Assembly: GCF_000165735.1 (NCBI RefSeq)
Contig: NZ_GL538208.1
Span: 684,074 to 748,073, forward strand
Length of the DNA stretch: 64,000 nucleotides
Direction: 5' to 3'
Origin: Megasphaera micronuciformis F0359
GTDB taxonomy: Bacteria; Bacillota; Negativicutes; Veillonellales; Megasphaeraceae
Made by a program: the position numbers and the translations under genes. Under the pieces are notes generated by a model that was not told the origin of the DNA, did not search any database, and was given only the letters and a program-made list of their open reading frames with translations. This document shows, piece after piece, positions 27,436-35,701 of this stretch (the first letter of the stretch is position 1; the number at the start of each line of letters is the position of its first letter).

Positions 27436-29166
27436 CTAAGGCTTATCGATAACATGCCTTGAAACTCCCTTTTTCTCTTGTCTGGCAATAACCCGTACAG
27501 CCCTGCCAAAAGACTTTCCCGTTATCACTTGCGCCGCTTCAGGTGACAAAGGCCACAGTTGATACCTTCGCTTTATGTCACGCATGTTCGTAAATCGATA
27601 ATCATCGTAATAGGTCTTCATCAACGATTCATTCCTAAAAACCGCATCCCATTCGTTGCGATGACAGGCTTTTTCGATAAATCCCGGTTGCAAACGAAAG
27701 GCAAAAGAAATTCGCACATTGAAATCGAGCAGTTCGACAGCCGTTTCCTTATCCATCTCCCCGACTTTTTCCGAACCCTGAACAAAATCATACAACAAGT
27801 CAATGAGCGTGCGATCCGACAATAAACCTTCATCACCGTGGATCTTGTCAATAAAGGTCGTCACCTCATCGTAAAAAACAAAGGGGCTTTCGTAAAACGG
27901 CACGACATAGTCGAGAAAATCCGTAAATTTATTACTGTTATAAACGCGTTCGAATACATCCTCAAACCGTTTCATTCGTCGTACTTGACCAAAAGACAAC
28001 CAAGCGGTTTCTAATATCTCATACGGACCGTCCGGGTCAAATCGGTAATCTTCTGCAAAGCGATTCCGTATACCCGACCCCTTAAGAAGCTTCAAAAAGC
28101 CTATTTGCAGCACATGCGGTTTCAGAGCATAAATTTCATTGAAAGACTGCTGCAAATGCTCCATCGTTTCATAAGGCAACCCGACAATCAGATCTAAATG
28201 AAGATGCACCGATTGATAATCACGCAAGGTCTTCATAACTTTCTCAATACGAGGCCAATCGTTGACCCGACGCACGGCATCCAGGGTTCGCTCATAAGTA
28301 GACTGAATTCCCATCTCCATTTGTATGCGCCCCGGTGGGGCCGCTTTTAAAATTTCCAAATCCTCATCGGTCAACAATCCCGGTTCGATTTCCAGGTGAA
28401 AGTTAATATCTTCCGGTACGGATACAAAAAAGTGCAACAATGTCCGATAGTGCTCGGGATTACAGTTAAAGGTCCGATCCACAAACTTTACTTGCTTAAC
28501 TCCGGCAGCAATAAAGCGCTTTAACTCACTTATGACGGTACGGGTATTGCGAAATCGCACACTTTGACTCATACCTGATAAGCAATACTGACATTGAAAG
28601 GGACATCCTCTGGAGCTTTCGTAATAAATTATTTTATGCGAAAGTTTCGAAAAGTCTTCCCCTTCGTAAGGAAAAGGCAGGGTATTTAAATCGGCTACCT
28701 CACAAAGTTGTTTTGACCCTTCAAGGGTATTCCCGTTCCTAAAAAGAACCCCTGTCAGTTGGGGTCTTTCAATTCCTTGTTCCCACGACTGAATTAACTG
28801 AGGTAAAACTTCTTCACCTTCACCTTGCACTATACAATCAATATAATCGTGTTCCTTCAATACCTCCTCGGCCGTATACGACACTTCCGGGCCGCCGAGA
28901 AAAATTTTGCAAGACGGAAGGACCTCATGTATGAGTCGAGCCGTTTTTAAGGTCATTTCAATATTCCAAACATAACAAGAAAGCCCTACCGCATCGGCAC
29001 GGTGAGCATAAATGCGTCCTACAATATCGTATAAATTGTGATTTATGGTATATTCCGCCGTTTCCGTATTCGTCAGTCCCCGTTCTTTACAGGCCAGTTG
29101 CAAATATCGCAAGGCCAATGACGATTGCACGAATTTTGCATTTAAGGCGGCTAATAACACTTTCAT
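27436..29166 (-). CDS. B12-binding radical SAM protein, DUF4080 type
   Basis: 576 aa. N-terminal cobalamin-binding-like domain (about 1-130, FLGGPEVSY), radical SAM core with CPFQCQYCLSG (about residues 180-190), and a C-terminal DUF4080 region. Function unknown. ATG at 29166 begins the conserved MKVLLAALNAKF; its GGAGG is 12 nt upstream, unusually far, so translation may be weak. First gene of the operon running to recO. Confidence 0.87.
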   Translation of the reverse strand: MKVLLAALNAKFVQSSLALRYLQLACKERGLTNTETAEYTINHNLYDIVGRIYAHRADAVGLSCYVWNIEMTLKTARLIHEVLPSCKIFLGGPEVSYTAEEVLKEHDYIDCIVQGEGEEVLPQLIQSWEQGIERPQLTGVLFRNGNTLEGSKQLCEVADLNTLPFPYEGEDFSKLSHKIIYYESSRGCPFQCQYCLSGMSQSVRFRNTRTVISELKRFIAAGVKQVKFVDRTFNCNPEHYRTLLHFFVSVPEDINFHLEIEPGLLTDEDLEILKAAPPGRIQMEMGIQSTYERTLDAVRRVNDWPRIEKVMKTLRDYQSVHLHLDLIVGLPYETMEHLQQSFNEIYALKPHVLQIGFLKLLKGSGIRNRFAEDYRFDPDGPYEILETAWLSFGQVRRMKRFEDVFERVYNSNKFTDFLDYVVPFYESPFVFYDEVTTFIDKIHGDEGLLSDRTLIDLLYDFVQGSEKVGEMDKETAVELLDFNVRISFAFRLQPGFIEKACHRNEWDAVFRNESLMKTYYDDYRFTNMRDIKRRYQLWPLSPEAAQVITGKSFGRAVRVIARQEKKGVSRHVIDKP

Positions 29167-29218
29167 GTAACAGGTAATCCTCCCGTCGCTACTGAAAACG
29201 TGAGCACTTATCTTTATT

Positions 29219-29224
29219 ATTATA
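29219..29224 (-). promoter_or_regulatory. Possible -10 box for the DUF4080-recO operon
   Basis: Perfect TATAAT on the minus strand about 50 nt before the start codon. No good -35 is visible at 16-18 bp, so this is only a weak call. Confidence 0.4.
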
Positions 29225-29251
29225 CTGCAAATCATACCTTTACGGAATGAA

Positions 29252-29276
29252 AAAGAGGCAGAATTTCCGCCTCTTT
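29252..29276 (-). terminator. Terminator after the TVP38 gene
   Basis: 8-bp stem AAAGAGGC/GCCTCTTT, 9-nt loop, with a T-run on the minus strand, 10 nt past the stop codon. Confidence 0.8.
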
Positions 29277-29286
29277 AATGCCAAAG

Positions 29287-29958
29287 TTATTTGTTTTTAC
29301 GCCGATATATGACGACACCTGCAAGGCAAATAAGAACGACCACGGCTAATCGCCCCGGATGTTCGGTAATATAAACCAAATCATGCCCCAGCCAAACCTC
29401 AATAGCTACAGCCGGAAGTTTTCCCAGGAAAGTGGCTCCCAAATGATCCGAAAAGGAAATGCGCCCTGAGGCGATAAGTGCCGTTAACAATACATTGGGT
29501 GTATACGGCAAAGCTCTGGCAATAAAAACATTGCGAAATGTACTGTATCCGTCAATACGACTCAGTTTATCGCTCTTGGCAATAATACGCTCAGCCGTAC
29601 TGCGAAAGACGGTACGCATGACAATAAAGCCTGCCGTACAGCCGAGAAATTCGCCAATCCACGAGACGATAATACCCGGAATAAGACCGAAAACAAGACC
29701 ATTGACAATGAGAAGCGGCAACGACGGAAGCCCCGTCATATTCGTCAACAAAATCATGAGTATACTGATGGCCATAGAAAGGTATCCGTACGAAAGGATA
29801 TATGCCTGCAACCCCGGCACATTCCCGTCCATAGCCAAGGTAATCAAGGTACTGTAAAAGCCGGGCAGGGCCAAGTGTATACTGCCGAGGATTAGGGCTA
29901 TAATCAGACAGGCACCGATTTGCATCTGCCGTTCCGTTATGCCGTTATATTGCTTCAT
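29287..29958 (-). CDS. TVP38/TMEM64 (DedA superfamily) membrane protein
   Basis: 223 aa with about six hydrophobic segments and the SNARE-associated/VTT signature: GLPSLPLLIVNGLVFGLIPG, then WIGEFLGCTAGF and FIARALPYTPNVLLT. DedA-superfamily proteins are implicated in lipid scrambling or undecaprenyl-phosphate recycling; the exact role of this member is unknown. Monocistronic between its own promoter and terminator. Confidence 0.85.
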   Translation of the reverse strand: MKQYNGITERQMQIGACLIIALILGSIHLALPGFYSTLITLAMDGNVPGLQAYILSYGYLSMAISILMILLTNMTGLPSLPLLIVNGLVFGLIPGIIVSWIGEFLGCTAGFIVMRTVFRSTAERIIAKSDKLSRIDGYSTFRNVFIARALPYTPNVLLTALIASGRISFSDHLGATFLGKLPAVAIEVWLGHDLVYITEHPGRLAVVVLICLAGVVIYRRKNK

Positions 29959-29992
29959 ACTTACTCCTTAAATACTTATAGTAATATCGTCT

Positions 29993-30021
29993 ATTATACT
30001 TCCCCTCTCATTTCTTGTCGA
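29993..30021 (-). promoter_or_regulatory. Promoter of the TVP38 gene
   Basis: Minus-strand -35 TCGACA (30021-30016), 17-bp spacer, -10 TATAAT (29998-29993). Confidence 0.7.
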
Positions 30022-30029
30022 TACACAGA

Positions 30030-30058
30030 AAGACCCGCATCTTATCGATGCGGGTCTT
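30030..30058 (-). terminator. Terminator after ahpC
   Basis: 11-bp perfect stem AAGACCCGCAT/ATGCGGGTCTT with a 7-nt loop, 10 nt past the ahpC stop. Confidence 0.8.
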
Positions 30059-30068
30059 ATAAAGTTTA

Positions 30069-30632
30069 TTAAATCTTTCCTACTAAGTCGAATCCCGGTT
30101 TTAAGGTCTTGCTGCCCGGTTTCCATTTTGCCGGGCACACTTCGTCACCGTGAAGGTGAACAAACTGTGCAGCCTGTACTTTACGCAACAATTCATCTGC
30201 ATTTCTGCCGATATTGCCGGCACTTACTTCATATAAAACGACCTTGCCTTCCGGATTAATGACGAAGGTTCCCCGTTCTGCAAGTCCCGCATCTTCGATA
30301 TATACGTCCAGATCTTTGGCCAAAATACCCGTCGGGTCACCGATCATGGGAAATTCCACCTTACCGACCGTAGCTGACGATTCATGCCATGCTTTATGGA
30401 CAAAGTGTGTATCGCAGGAAACGGAGTAAATTTCACAATTTATCTTGCGAAAATCTTCATACTTATCCTGTAAATCGCCTAATTCCGTAGGGCACACAAA
30501 TGTAAAATCGGCAGGGTAGAAGAAGAAAACGCTCCACTTCCCTTCCAAAGCATGAGAAGTAATTTCTTTAAAAGCACCCTTTTGATAGGCCTGTAATGAA
30601 AAATCGGTTACTTTCTTTCCGTTAAGAGACAT
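30069..30632 (-). CDS. ahpC: Alkyl hydroperoxide reductase C (2-Cys peroxiredoxin)
   Basis: 187 aa typical 2-Cys peroxiredoxin reducing H2O2 and organic hydroperoxides. Peroxidatic Cys in FTFVCPTELGD (about 47) and resolving Cys in GDEVCPAKWKPG (about 165). No ahpF flanks it, so its reductant must be encoded elsewhere (for example a thioredoxin system). Own promoter with a PerR/Fur-like box, Shine-Dalgarno AAAGGAGG, and a terminator: a monocistronic stress unit. Confidence 0.96.
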   Translation of the reverse strand: MSLNGKKVTDFSLQAYQKGAFKEITSHALEGKWSVFFFYPADFTFVCPTELGDLQDKYEDFRKINCEIYSVSCDTHFVHKAWHESSATVGKVEFPMIGDPTGILAKDLDVYIEDAGLAERGTFVINPEGKVVLYEVSAGNIGRNADELLRKVQAAQFVHLHGDEVCPAKWKPGSKTLKPGFDLVGKI

Positions 30633-30651
30633 AGTCTTTACCTCCTTTAAT

Positions 30652-30666
30652 TGATATTAATTATCA
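30652..30666. promoter_or_regulatory. PerR/Fur-like box at ahpC
   Basis: TGATATTAATTATCA matches the 7-1-7 consensus TGATAATnATTATCA with one mismatch. It starts right after the predicted transcription start, a position for repression. The sequence alone cannot decide between PerR and Fur; PerR is favoured by the peroxidase target. Confidence 0.75.
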
Positions 30667-30673
30667 TAATCCG

Positions 30674-30702
30674 AGTATAAAGGATGTTTTTGACAATGTC
30701 AA
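30674..30702 (-). promoter_or_regulatory. ahpC promoter
   Basis: Consensus -35 TTGACA (30702-30697), 17-bp spacer, -10 TATACT (30679-30674). The -35 lies in a small 5-1-5 palindrome TGACAATGTCA (30691-30701). Confidence 0.85.
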
Positions 30703-30711
30703 TAATAATTC

Positions 30712-31257
30712 TTATTTAGCAAGACTTGTTAAAATTTGCAACTCCGTAAGGCTATCTGCCTTGTCCTTAATACGTCCGCCTTTATCAATAATGATCCATA
30801 CCGGCGGTGATTTAATAATAAGCTCCCGCCATGAGCGTATATCTGTATGATATGACAGGAAATCATACTTCTTAAAGTCTATGTATGCATAACCGTCATC
30901 TGCTGTTCCGTCTGTCATAACAGCGCAAGTATAAACAGAATCACCGGTCTTTTTTTTCACAGCTTCTAAGGTATTCAAGCCTTCTTTTGAATACTCCGTC
31001 CACGGATGCCAAAAATACAGGCACACAGGCTTTTCATTATACAAGGTACGCAGTCTGACAATCTCTCCGCTTCGGGTCTTCAACAAAATATCGGGAGCCA
31101 ATACTTCAGTTTCCGAACGAATCAGATCAGCCGTATCCTTACGGCCTTCCATATCTATCCGTGCGGGATCCTTCCCCGGCCACCAAGCGAACAATAGAAC
31201 CATGCATACGAAAGCCAAACCGAAAAATATGATATTTTTACGTTTTTCGCTTCTCAT
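30712..31257 (-). CDS. Membrane-anchored thioredoxin-fold protein lacking CXXC
   Basis: 181 aa, hypothetical. One N-terminal transmembrane helix (about 8-25), then a region resembling TlpA/ResA-type thioredoxin folds: APDILLKTRSGEIVRLRTLY, the strand VCLYFWHPWTEYSKEGL, and PPVWIIIDKGGRIKDK with the cis-proline loop. Where redox-active relatives carry CXXC after FW, this has HPWTEYS, so no disulfide chemistry is expected there. It ends only 10 nt before the ahpC -35 box. Could be a chaperone-like or binding derivative of TlpA. Confidence 0.6.
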   Translation of the reverse strand: MRSEKRKNIIFFGLAFVCMVLLFAWWPGKDPARIDMEGRKDTADLIRSETEVLAPDILLKTRSGEIVRLRTLYNEKPVCLYFWHPWTEYSKEGLNTLEAVKKKTGDSVYTCAVMTDGTADDGYAYIDFKKYDFLSYHTDIRSWRELIIKSPPVWIIIDKGGRIKDKADSLTELQILTSLAK

Positions 31258-31283
31258 GGCCGTTCCTTTCTTAAAATATACAA

Positions 31284-31301
31284 ACGCCCCGTAAGGGGCG
31301 T
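31284..31301 (-). terminator. Terminator after ksgA
   Basis: 7-bp GC-rich stem ACGCCCC/GGGGCGT with GTAA loop, 7 nt past the ksgA stop, followed on the minus strand by a T-rich stretch. Ends the miaB-ksgA operon. Confidence 0.75.
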
Positions 31302-31307
31302 CCGGAA

Positions 31308-32165
31308 TTAATGTGTCAATTCATACCAGCTGTCGGCAATACTCGCAAATTCCTGTAAACTTAACGTTTCGCCGCGACGACTCCCGTCTATGCCGGACGT
31401 TTCCAGCATGCAAGAAGCCTCTTCTGTCGGAACCCCGCCGCCTTTTAACGCGTTTAATAAGGTCTTACGCCGTTGTGCGAAAGCAAACTTCACAACTCTA
31501 AAGAAAAGCTTTTCATCCTTCACTGCTACAGCTGGCTCAGTCCGTACTTCCATACTTACCACTGTCGACGTTACAGCCGGCGGAGGCAAGAAAGACTGCG
31601 GTGAAATATCGAATTCACAGCGCGGCTTCGTATAGTACTGGACGGCCACGGACAAAGCTCCGTAAATACGACTTCCCGGCTTAGCCGTCATCCGTTCGGC
31701 AACTTCCTTTTGCACCATAACTACCATCTTACGGATAGGTAACCGTTCTTCCAAAAGTCGCATAATAATGGGTGTCGTAATATAATACGGCAGATTGGCA
31801 CAAACCGTAAAAGAGCGCTCATTCATTTCCTTATTTATATCTATTTTCAAAATATCGCCGTGAATAATCCGAACATTCTCGTAATCTTCCAGTGTTTTGT
31901 CCAGAATAGGCAAAAGGCGATCATCAATTTCTACCGCGGTTACAGACGCCTTCGTTTCCGCCAAAGCCTGTGTCAGCGTACCTATACCGGGTCCTATTTC
32001 AAGGACTTCATCACCTTCACCTATATCTGCGGCTATAGCTATATTCTTAACCACGTCGGGACGAATCAGGAAATTCTGACCCCACTTTTTACTCATTCGT
32101 AAATTAAAGCGTTTTACAATGTAGCGAACCACGTCGGGATTCGCAATGACTGTCCCTTTCATCAT
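31308..32165 (-). CDS. ksgA: 16S rRNA dimethyladenosine transferase
   Basis: 285 aa; dimethylates A1518 and A1519 of 16S rRNA late in 30S assembly. Motifs: KWGQNFLI, SAM-binding EIGPGIGTLTQAL, and catalytic NLPYYITTPI. Two adjacent ATGs compete as start. First possible ATG overlaps the rnmV stop. The rnmV-ksgA pairing is typical of Firmicutes. Confidence 0.96.
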   Translation of the reverse strand: MMKGTVIANPDVVRYIVKRFNLRMSKKWGQNFLIRPDVVKNIAIAADIGEGDEVLEIGPGIGTLTQALAETKASVTAVEIDDRLLPILDKTLEDYENVRIIHGDILKIDINKEMNERSFTVCANLPYYITTPIIMRLLEERLPIRKMVVMVQKEVAERMTAKPGSRIYGALSVAVQYYTKPRCEFDISPQSFLPPPAVTSTVVSMEVRTEPAVAVKDEKLFFRVVKFAFAQRRKTLLNALKGGGVPTEEASCMLETSGIDGSRRGETLSLQEFASIADSWYELTH

Positions 32166-32707
32166 TACCCCTCATTCAAGGCCGCCAAGGCGGCATTCCA
32201 TTCATCTCTTGTCACGCCGTAGCCGTTAAGGCGGCGCAAAAATTGTTTAGCATTACCGTAGCCGATTCCCAATTTAGCTCCCACAAATGACCGTCGTTCG
32301 GAAGCGTCTGTCGTCCCGTTTAAGCCGTTTTCCGATAAATCGGCAAGAGTAAACTCATGTTGCGGTTCGAACTGAAGGCATCGTGCCTGTTCCAGAGCCC
32401 GTAAAATAGAGTCTCTATTCGCCTGCTCAATGCCCAAGTCATCATTGGCAATGGCCTCTTTTCGCGGCACAAAGGCATGCTTAGCCAGAGGAAATTTATC
32501 TGTCAAGTACTTACGAATGCGTTCACCCGCCCCGTCGGGGTCTGTTAAAATAATGATTCCCCGTCTTTCATAAGCCGCCCGGATTGCTTCCAACGTATGA
32601 GGAAGCAGATTAAAGCCGTCCGTACGAATAGTATCAGCCTCAATCCGGCAGGCCCGAATGCGCGCTTCATCGGCCCGACCTTCTACGACGATTACTTCCT
32701 TAATCAT
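32165..32707 (-). CDS. rnmV: Ribonuclease M5
   Basis: 180 aa Toprim-domain nuclease that matures 5S rRNA. Toprim glutamate in VVEGRAD and metal aspartates in LTDPDGAGERIRK; the C-terminal part (RRSFVGAKLGIGYGNAKQFLRRLNGYG) fits the family. Start overlaps the preceding gene by 4 nt. Confidence 0.92.
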   Translation of the reverse strand: MIKEVIVVEGRADEARIRACRIEADTIRTDGFNLLPHTLEAIRAAYERRGIIILTDPDGAGERIRKYLTDKFPLAKHAFVPRKEAIANDDLGIEQANRDSILRALEQARCLQFEPQHEFTLADLSENGLNGTTDASERRSFVGAKLGIGYGNAKQFLRRLNGYGVTRDEWNAALAALNEG

Positions 32708-33951
32708 AATGTAATGCCGTCCCCTTCTTCAGCAATAAAGCGAGCCGCCGCCAATACGGCGAGAATATTATGTTCCAAAACAATACCGCCTTGCAAGTAA
32801 ATCATATACGGGTCACGAATCGGTCCGTCTGCAGACAGTTCGATAGACGAACCTTGAACAAAATCACCGGCGGCCATAATGATTTTATCCGCATATCCCG
32901 GCATATCGTCGGCAATAGGTGTAACGTGAGCATCGACAGGCGAAAAACTCTGAATGCCCCGGCAAAAGAGCTCCATATTGCGCTGATTCCTAAGCGAGAC
33001 CGTTTGAATTAAATCACACCTAAATTCGGATGCTTTAGGCGCTACGTCAAAACCCAGTCGGGCAAATACGGCAGCGGCAAAAACAGCGCCCTTAATAGCC
33101 TGTGCCGTCACGTGAGGCGCCATAAAAAGACCTTGGAAAAAGAGCCTGTATCCCGGCGTATAAGACCCCAATTCATCGCCTAATCCGGGTGCTGTCAAGT
33201 AATCGGCGGCCTTTTCCACCAAATCGGCACGACCGGCGATATATCCGCCTGTCGGAGCCAAACCGCCGCCGGGATTCTTAATGAGCGATCCGGCAATAAT
33301 GTGCGCTCCCGCCTCAAGCGGTTCTTCCTCTGCCGCAAATTCACCGTAACAATTATCGACAAAGCAAATAGTTTGAGGACTTGCTTCGCGTACAATCTCT
33401 AAAATCTTACGAATATCTTCTATACGTAAAGACGGACGAGAGCTGTATCCGCGCGAACGTTGTAAAAGCACCACTTTAGGCTTACGTTCTGACACGACTC
33501 GACGAATACCTTCCAAATCATATGTATTGTCCTTCAGTGGCACCTCTTCATAATATACGCCCTTGGTTTTTAAAGAATTGCGACTGTCTCTGGCATAACC
33601 GATGACTCCCTGCATCGTATCATAAGGAGCACCGATTAAAGAAACAAGCAGGTCTCCTTTTTCCAAGAGAGCGCATAACACCGTAGCCAATGCATGAGTC
33701 CCCGATACAAAATGGGGTCTGACGATAGCCTTTTCAGCCTTAAATACTCCGGCATACACTTCGTCGAGCTTTTCCCGACCTATGTCGCTGTATCCGTAGC
33801 CACTGGATCCGGCAAAATGATAGGCCGAAAGCCGGTCTTCTTTAAAAGCTTCCAAGACCTTTTGCGTGTTTTTTAACGCCGTATGGTCGATCAATTCGAA
33901 TTGTTCGGCACATTCTTTTAATGCTTCTCGTCTGATTTGTTCAATATCCAC
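32704..33951 (-). CDS. Methionine gamma-lyase family (aluminium-resistance) PLP protein
   Basis: 415 aa PLP enzyme of the Met_gamma_lyase/YnbB family. Substrate-binding YHFAGSSGYGYSDIGRE-like N-terminal region; PLP lysine in GSLIKNPGGGLAPTGGYI. The family is linked to C-S lyase activity but its natural substrate is not settled. Usually follows miaA-hfq in Firmicutes; here it follows miaA directly with a 1-nt gap and no hfq. Confidence 0.87.
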   Translation of the reverse strand: MDIEQIRREALKECAEQFELIDHTALKNTQKVLEAFKEDRLSAYHFAGSSGYGYSDIGREKLDEVYAGVFKAEKAIVRPHFVSGTHALATVLCALLEKGDLLVSLIGAPYDTMQGVIGYARDSRNSLKTKGVYYEEVPLKDNTYDLEGIRRVVSERKPKVVLLQRSRGYSSRPSLRIEDIRKILEIVREASPQTICFVDNCYGEFAAEEEPLEAGAHIIAGSLIKNPGGGLAPTGGYIAGRADLVEKAADYLTAPGLGDELGSYTPGYRLFFQGLFMAPHVTAQAIKGAVFAAAVFARLGFDVAPKASEFRCDLIQTVSLRNQRNMELFCRGIQSFSPVDAHVTPIADDMPGYADKIIMAAGDFVQGSSIELSADGPIRDPYMIYLQGGIVLEHNILAVLAAARFIAEEGDGITL

Positions 33952-33952
33952 G

Positions 33953-34912
33953 TTATTTCACCTTCTGCTCGACTTTCGAGCCCCATTTAGTTTCTATATC
34001 TTGAATAACGGCAGACGCCAATTCAACTTCCGTTACAAAATCATCCTTTTCATACCATCGAATATACGGCATACGCTTAAACCACGTCATTTGCCGCTTC
34101 GCAAAGTGACGAGTTCTCTTCTTAATAAGCTCGCTCGCCGCCTCTAACGATAACTGACCGTCCAGATACAGGACCAGTTCCTTATACCCTATGGCCTTCA
34201 TGGCCTGAGCTTCAGGCGAAACGCCGTCTTGCAACAACTGCTGTACCTCGTTGATCCAACCGGCTTCAATCATAGCATCTATACGCTTTTCGATACGTTC
34301 ATACAAGACCTGTCGCGGTAAGGATAGGCCGATGACAAAGGCATGATAAAGCGGTCCGCCCGCCTTTTGCGGCATAACCGCCGCCGCACCGTCGCCCTTT
34401 TCAATCGCGCCTACCAAGCGGACAAGCCGATGAGAATTGGACAATAACTCGTGCCAATCCGGAGGTTCATACCCCGTTTTTTCTGTAATGTACGCTTTCA
34501 ACTCATCTTCCGACAAAGCGGCAATACGGTTCAAAGCGGCCTGCCGTTCTTCTTTGGAATGACGCTTCGCCTTAAACTCATATCCTTCCAAAAGAGACTG
34601 TACGTACAGTCCCGTACCGCCGACGAGGATGGGAATCTTACCTCTTTCATGCAAGTCTTCAATCGTAGTCCGTGCCGCCTCTTGAAAGGCTGCAGCAGAA
34701 AAGTCTTCATTCGGTTCGATAATATCTATAAGATGGTGGCGATAGGTTGCCAGCTCATCCTTGGTCGCCTTAGCCGTACCGATGTCCATGCCCTTATACA
34801 CTTGATACGCATCGGCCGATACTAATTCCGTTTGAAACCGTTCGGCCAGTTTAAAACTGAGCGCCGTCTTACCCACGGCCGTAGGGCCGATGATGGCGAT
34901 TATTTCATTCAT
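33953..34912 (-). CDS. miaA: tRNA dimethylallyltransferase
   Basis: 319 aa; isopentenylates A37 of UNN-reading tRNAs. P-loop GPTAVGKTALSFKLA at residues 8-22, then SADAYQVYKGMDIGTAKAT and GGTGLYVQSLL. Product is the substrate for MiaB, whose gene lies at the head of the same operon. Start overlaps the methyltransferase stop by 4 nt. Confidence 0.96.
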   Translation of the reverse strand: MNEIIAIIGPTAVGKTALSFKLAERFQTELVSADAYQVYKGMDIGTAKATKDELATYRHHLIDIIEPNEDFSAAAFQEAARTTIEDLHERGKIPILVGGTGLYVQSLLEGYEFKAKRHSKEERQAALNRIAALSEDELKAYITEKTGYEPPDWHELLSNSHRLVRLVGAIEKGDGAAAVMPQKAGGPLYHAFVIGLSLPRQVLYERIEKRIDAMIEAGWINEVQQLLQDGVSPEAQAMKAIGYKELVLYLDGQLSLEAASELIKKRTRHFAKRQMTWFKRMPYIRWYEKDDFVTEVELASAVIQDIETKWGSKVEQKVK

Positions 34913-35700
34913 TTACGACTACACTCCAATACGGCATAAGAAATACGGCTGTATCTTCCGCCGCCGACTTTTAAATTATCATATTTTCCGGTTAATTCCG
35001 AAAAGTCACGTCCCTTAATGACCACTCGTTTTCCGGCCTTACAAAGAGCCAAATCTATCATATCCGTCGTCAAAGGGGCATGACAAACAACGTCACGTAA
35101 AGGCGTAAAATTACTGCTTTCTTGGACGGGACGGGTAAACATGGGATCAAAATAAATAATATCGTACGACCTATCTTCAATCGAAGTAAGGACGGACTCG
35201 TAAGTATCGTGCGACAGCTGTATATGTCGTAAGGCATCCGTTACATCCCGACGTTCATGTACATATCTGGAAAATCCCCATGCCGTTACTCTTGCAAGCA
35301 AAGGAGATGCCTCTACGGCATCAACACACGACCCCCGAGGCAATCCGTAAGAGGCTACGAGAGCATCCGAGCCGAGCCCGCAAGTACAGTCCAAAAACTT
35401 AACGGGACCAGTAGCGGCGACGGCATCAAGAAAACGATCACCCTTACCCGAATCGATTTGACGGATACGTAACTCCGCCATGCTGGGATGAAAGTGATGA
35501 CTGCCGCCTTCAGTCCGTATTTCAGGCCCCATATTCGTATATATAATCAAGTTCTCATACTGATTGTACAGCTCTTCTTCCTTGCGCCCTCTTCGAGGTA
35601 AAAAGCGGGCGTCGACCTCATCAGCCCAGGCTTTCGCTTCATCTTTCAGCGACACTTCACCCTTTAAAGACGTAGTCACATAAACAGGCATCTTTTCCAT
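34909..35700 (-). CDS. RsmJ-like class I SAM methyltransferase
   Basis: About 263 aa. SAM-binding FLDCTCGLGSDALVASYG and catalytic-type motif IIYFDPMFTRP, resembling RsmJ (m2G1516 of 16S rRNA). Compared with E. coli RsmJ it has a longer N-terminus with an RRGRKEEELYNQYENLIIYTN segment. The frame is open to 35778, but that part overlaps mutL; ATG at 35700 is preferred although its Shine-Dalgarno is weak. Located between mutL and miaA. rRNA target is inference. Confidence 0.75.
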   Translation of the reverse strand: MEKMPVYVTTSLKGEVSLKDEAKAWADEVDARFLPRRGRKEEELYNQYENLIIYTNMGPEIRTEGGSHHFHPSMAELRIRQIDSGKGDRFLDAVAATGPVKFLDCTCGLGSDALVASYGLPRGSCVDAVEASPLLARVTAWGFSRYVHERRDVTDALRHIQLSHDTYESVLTSIEDRSYDIIYFDPMFTRPVQESSNFTPLRDVVCHAPLTTDMIDLALCKAGKRVVIKGRDFSELTGKYDNLKVGGGRYSRISYAVLECSRK

Positions 35701-35701
35701 C

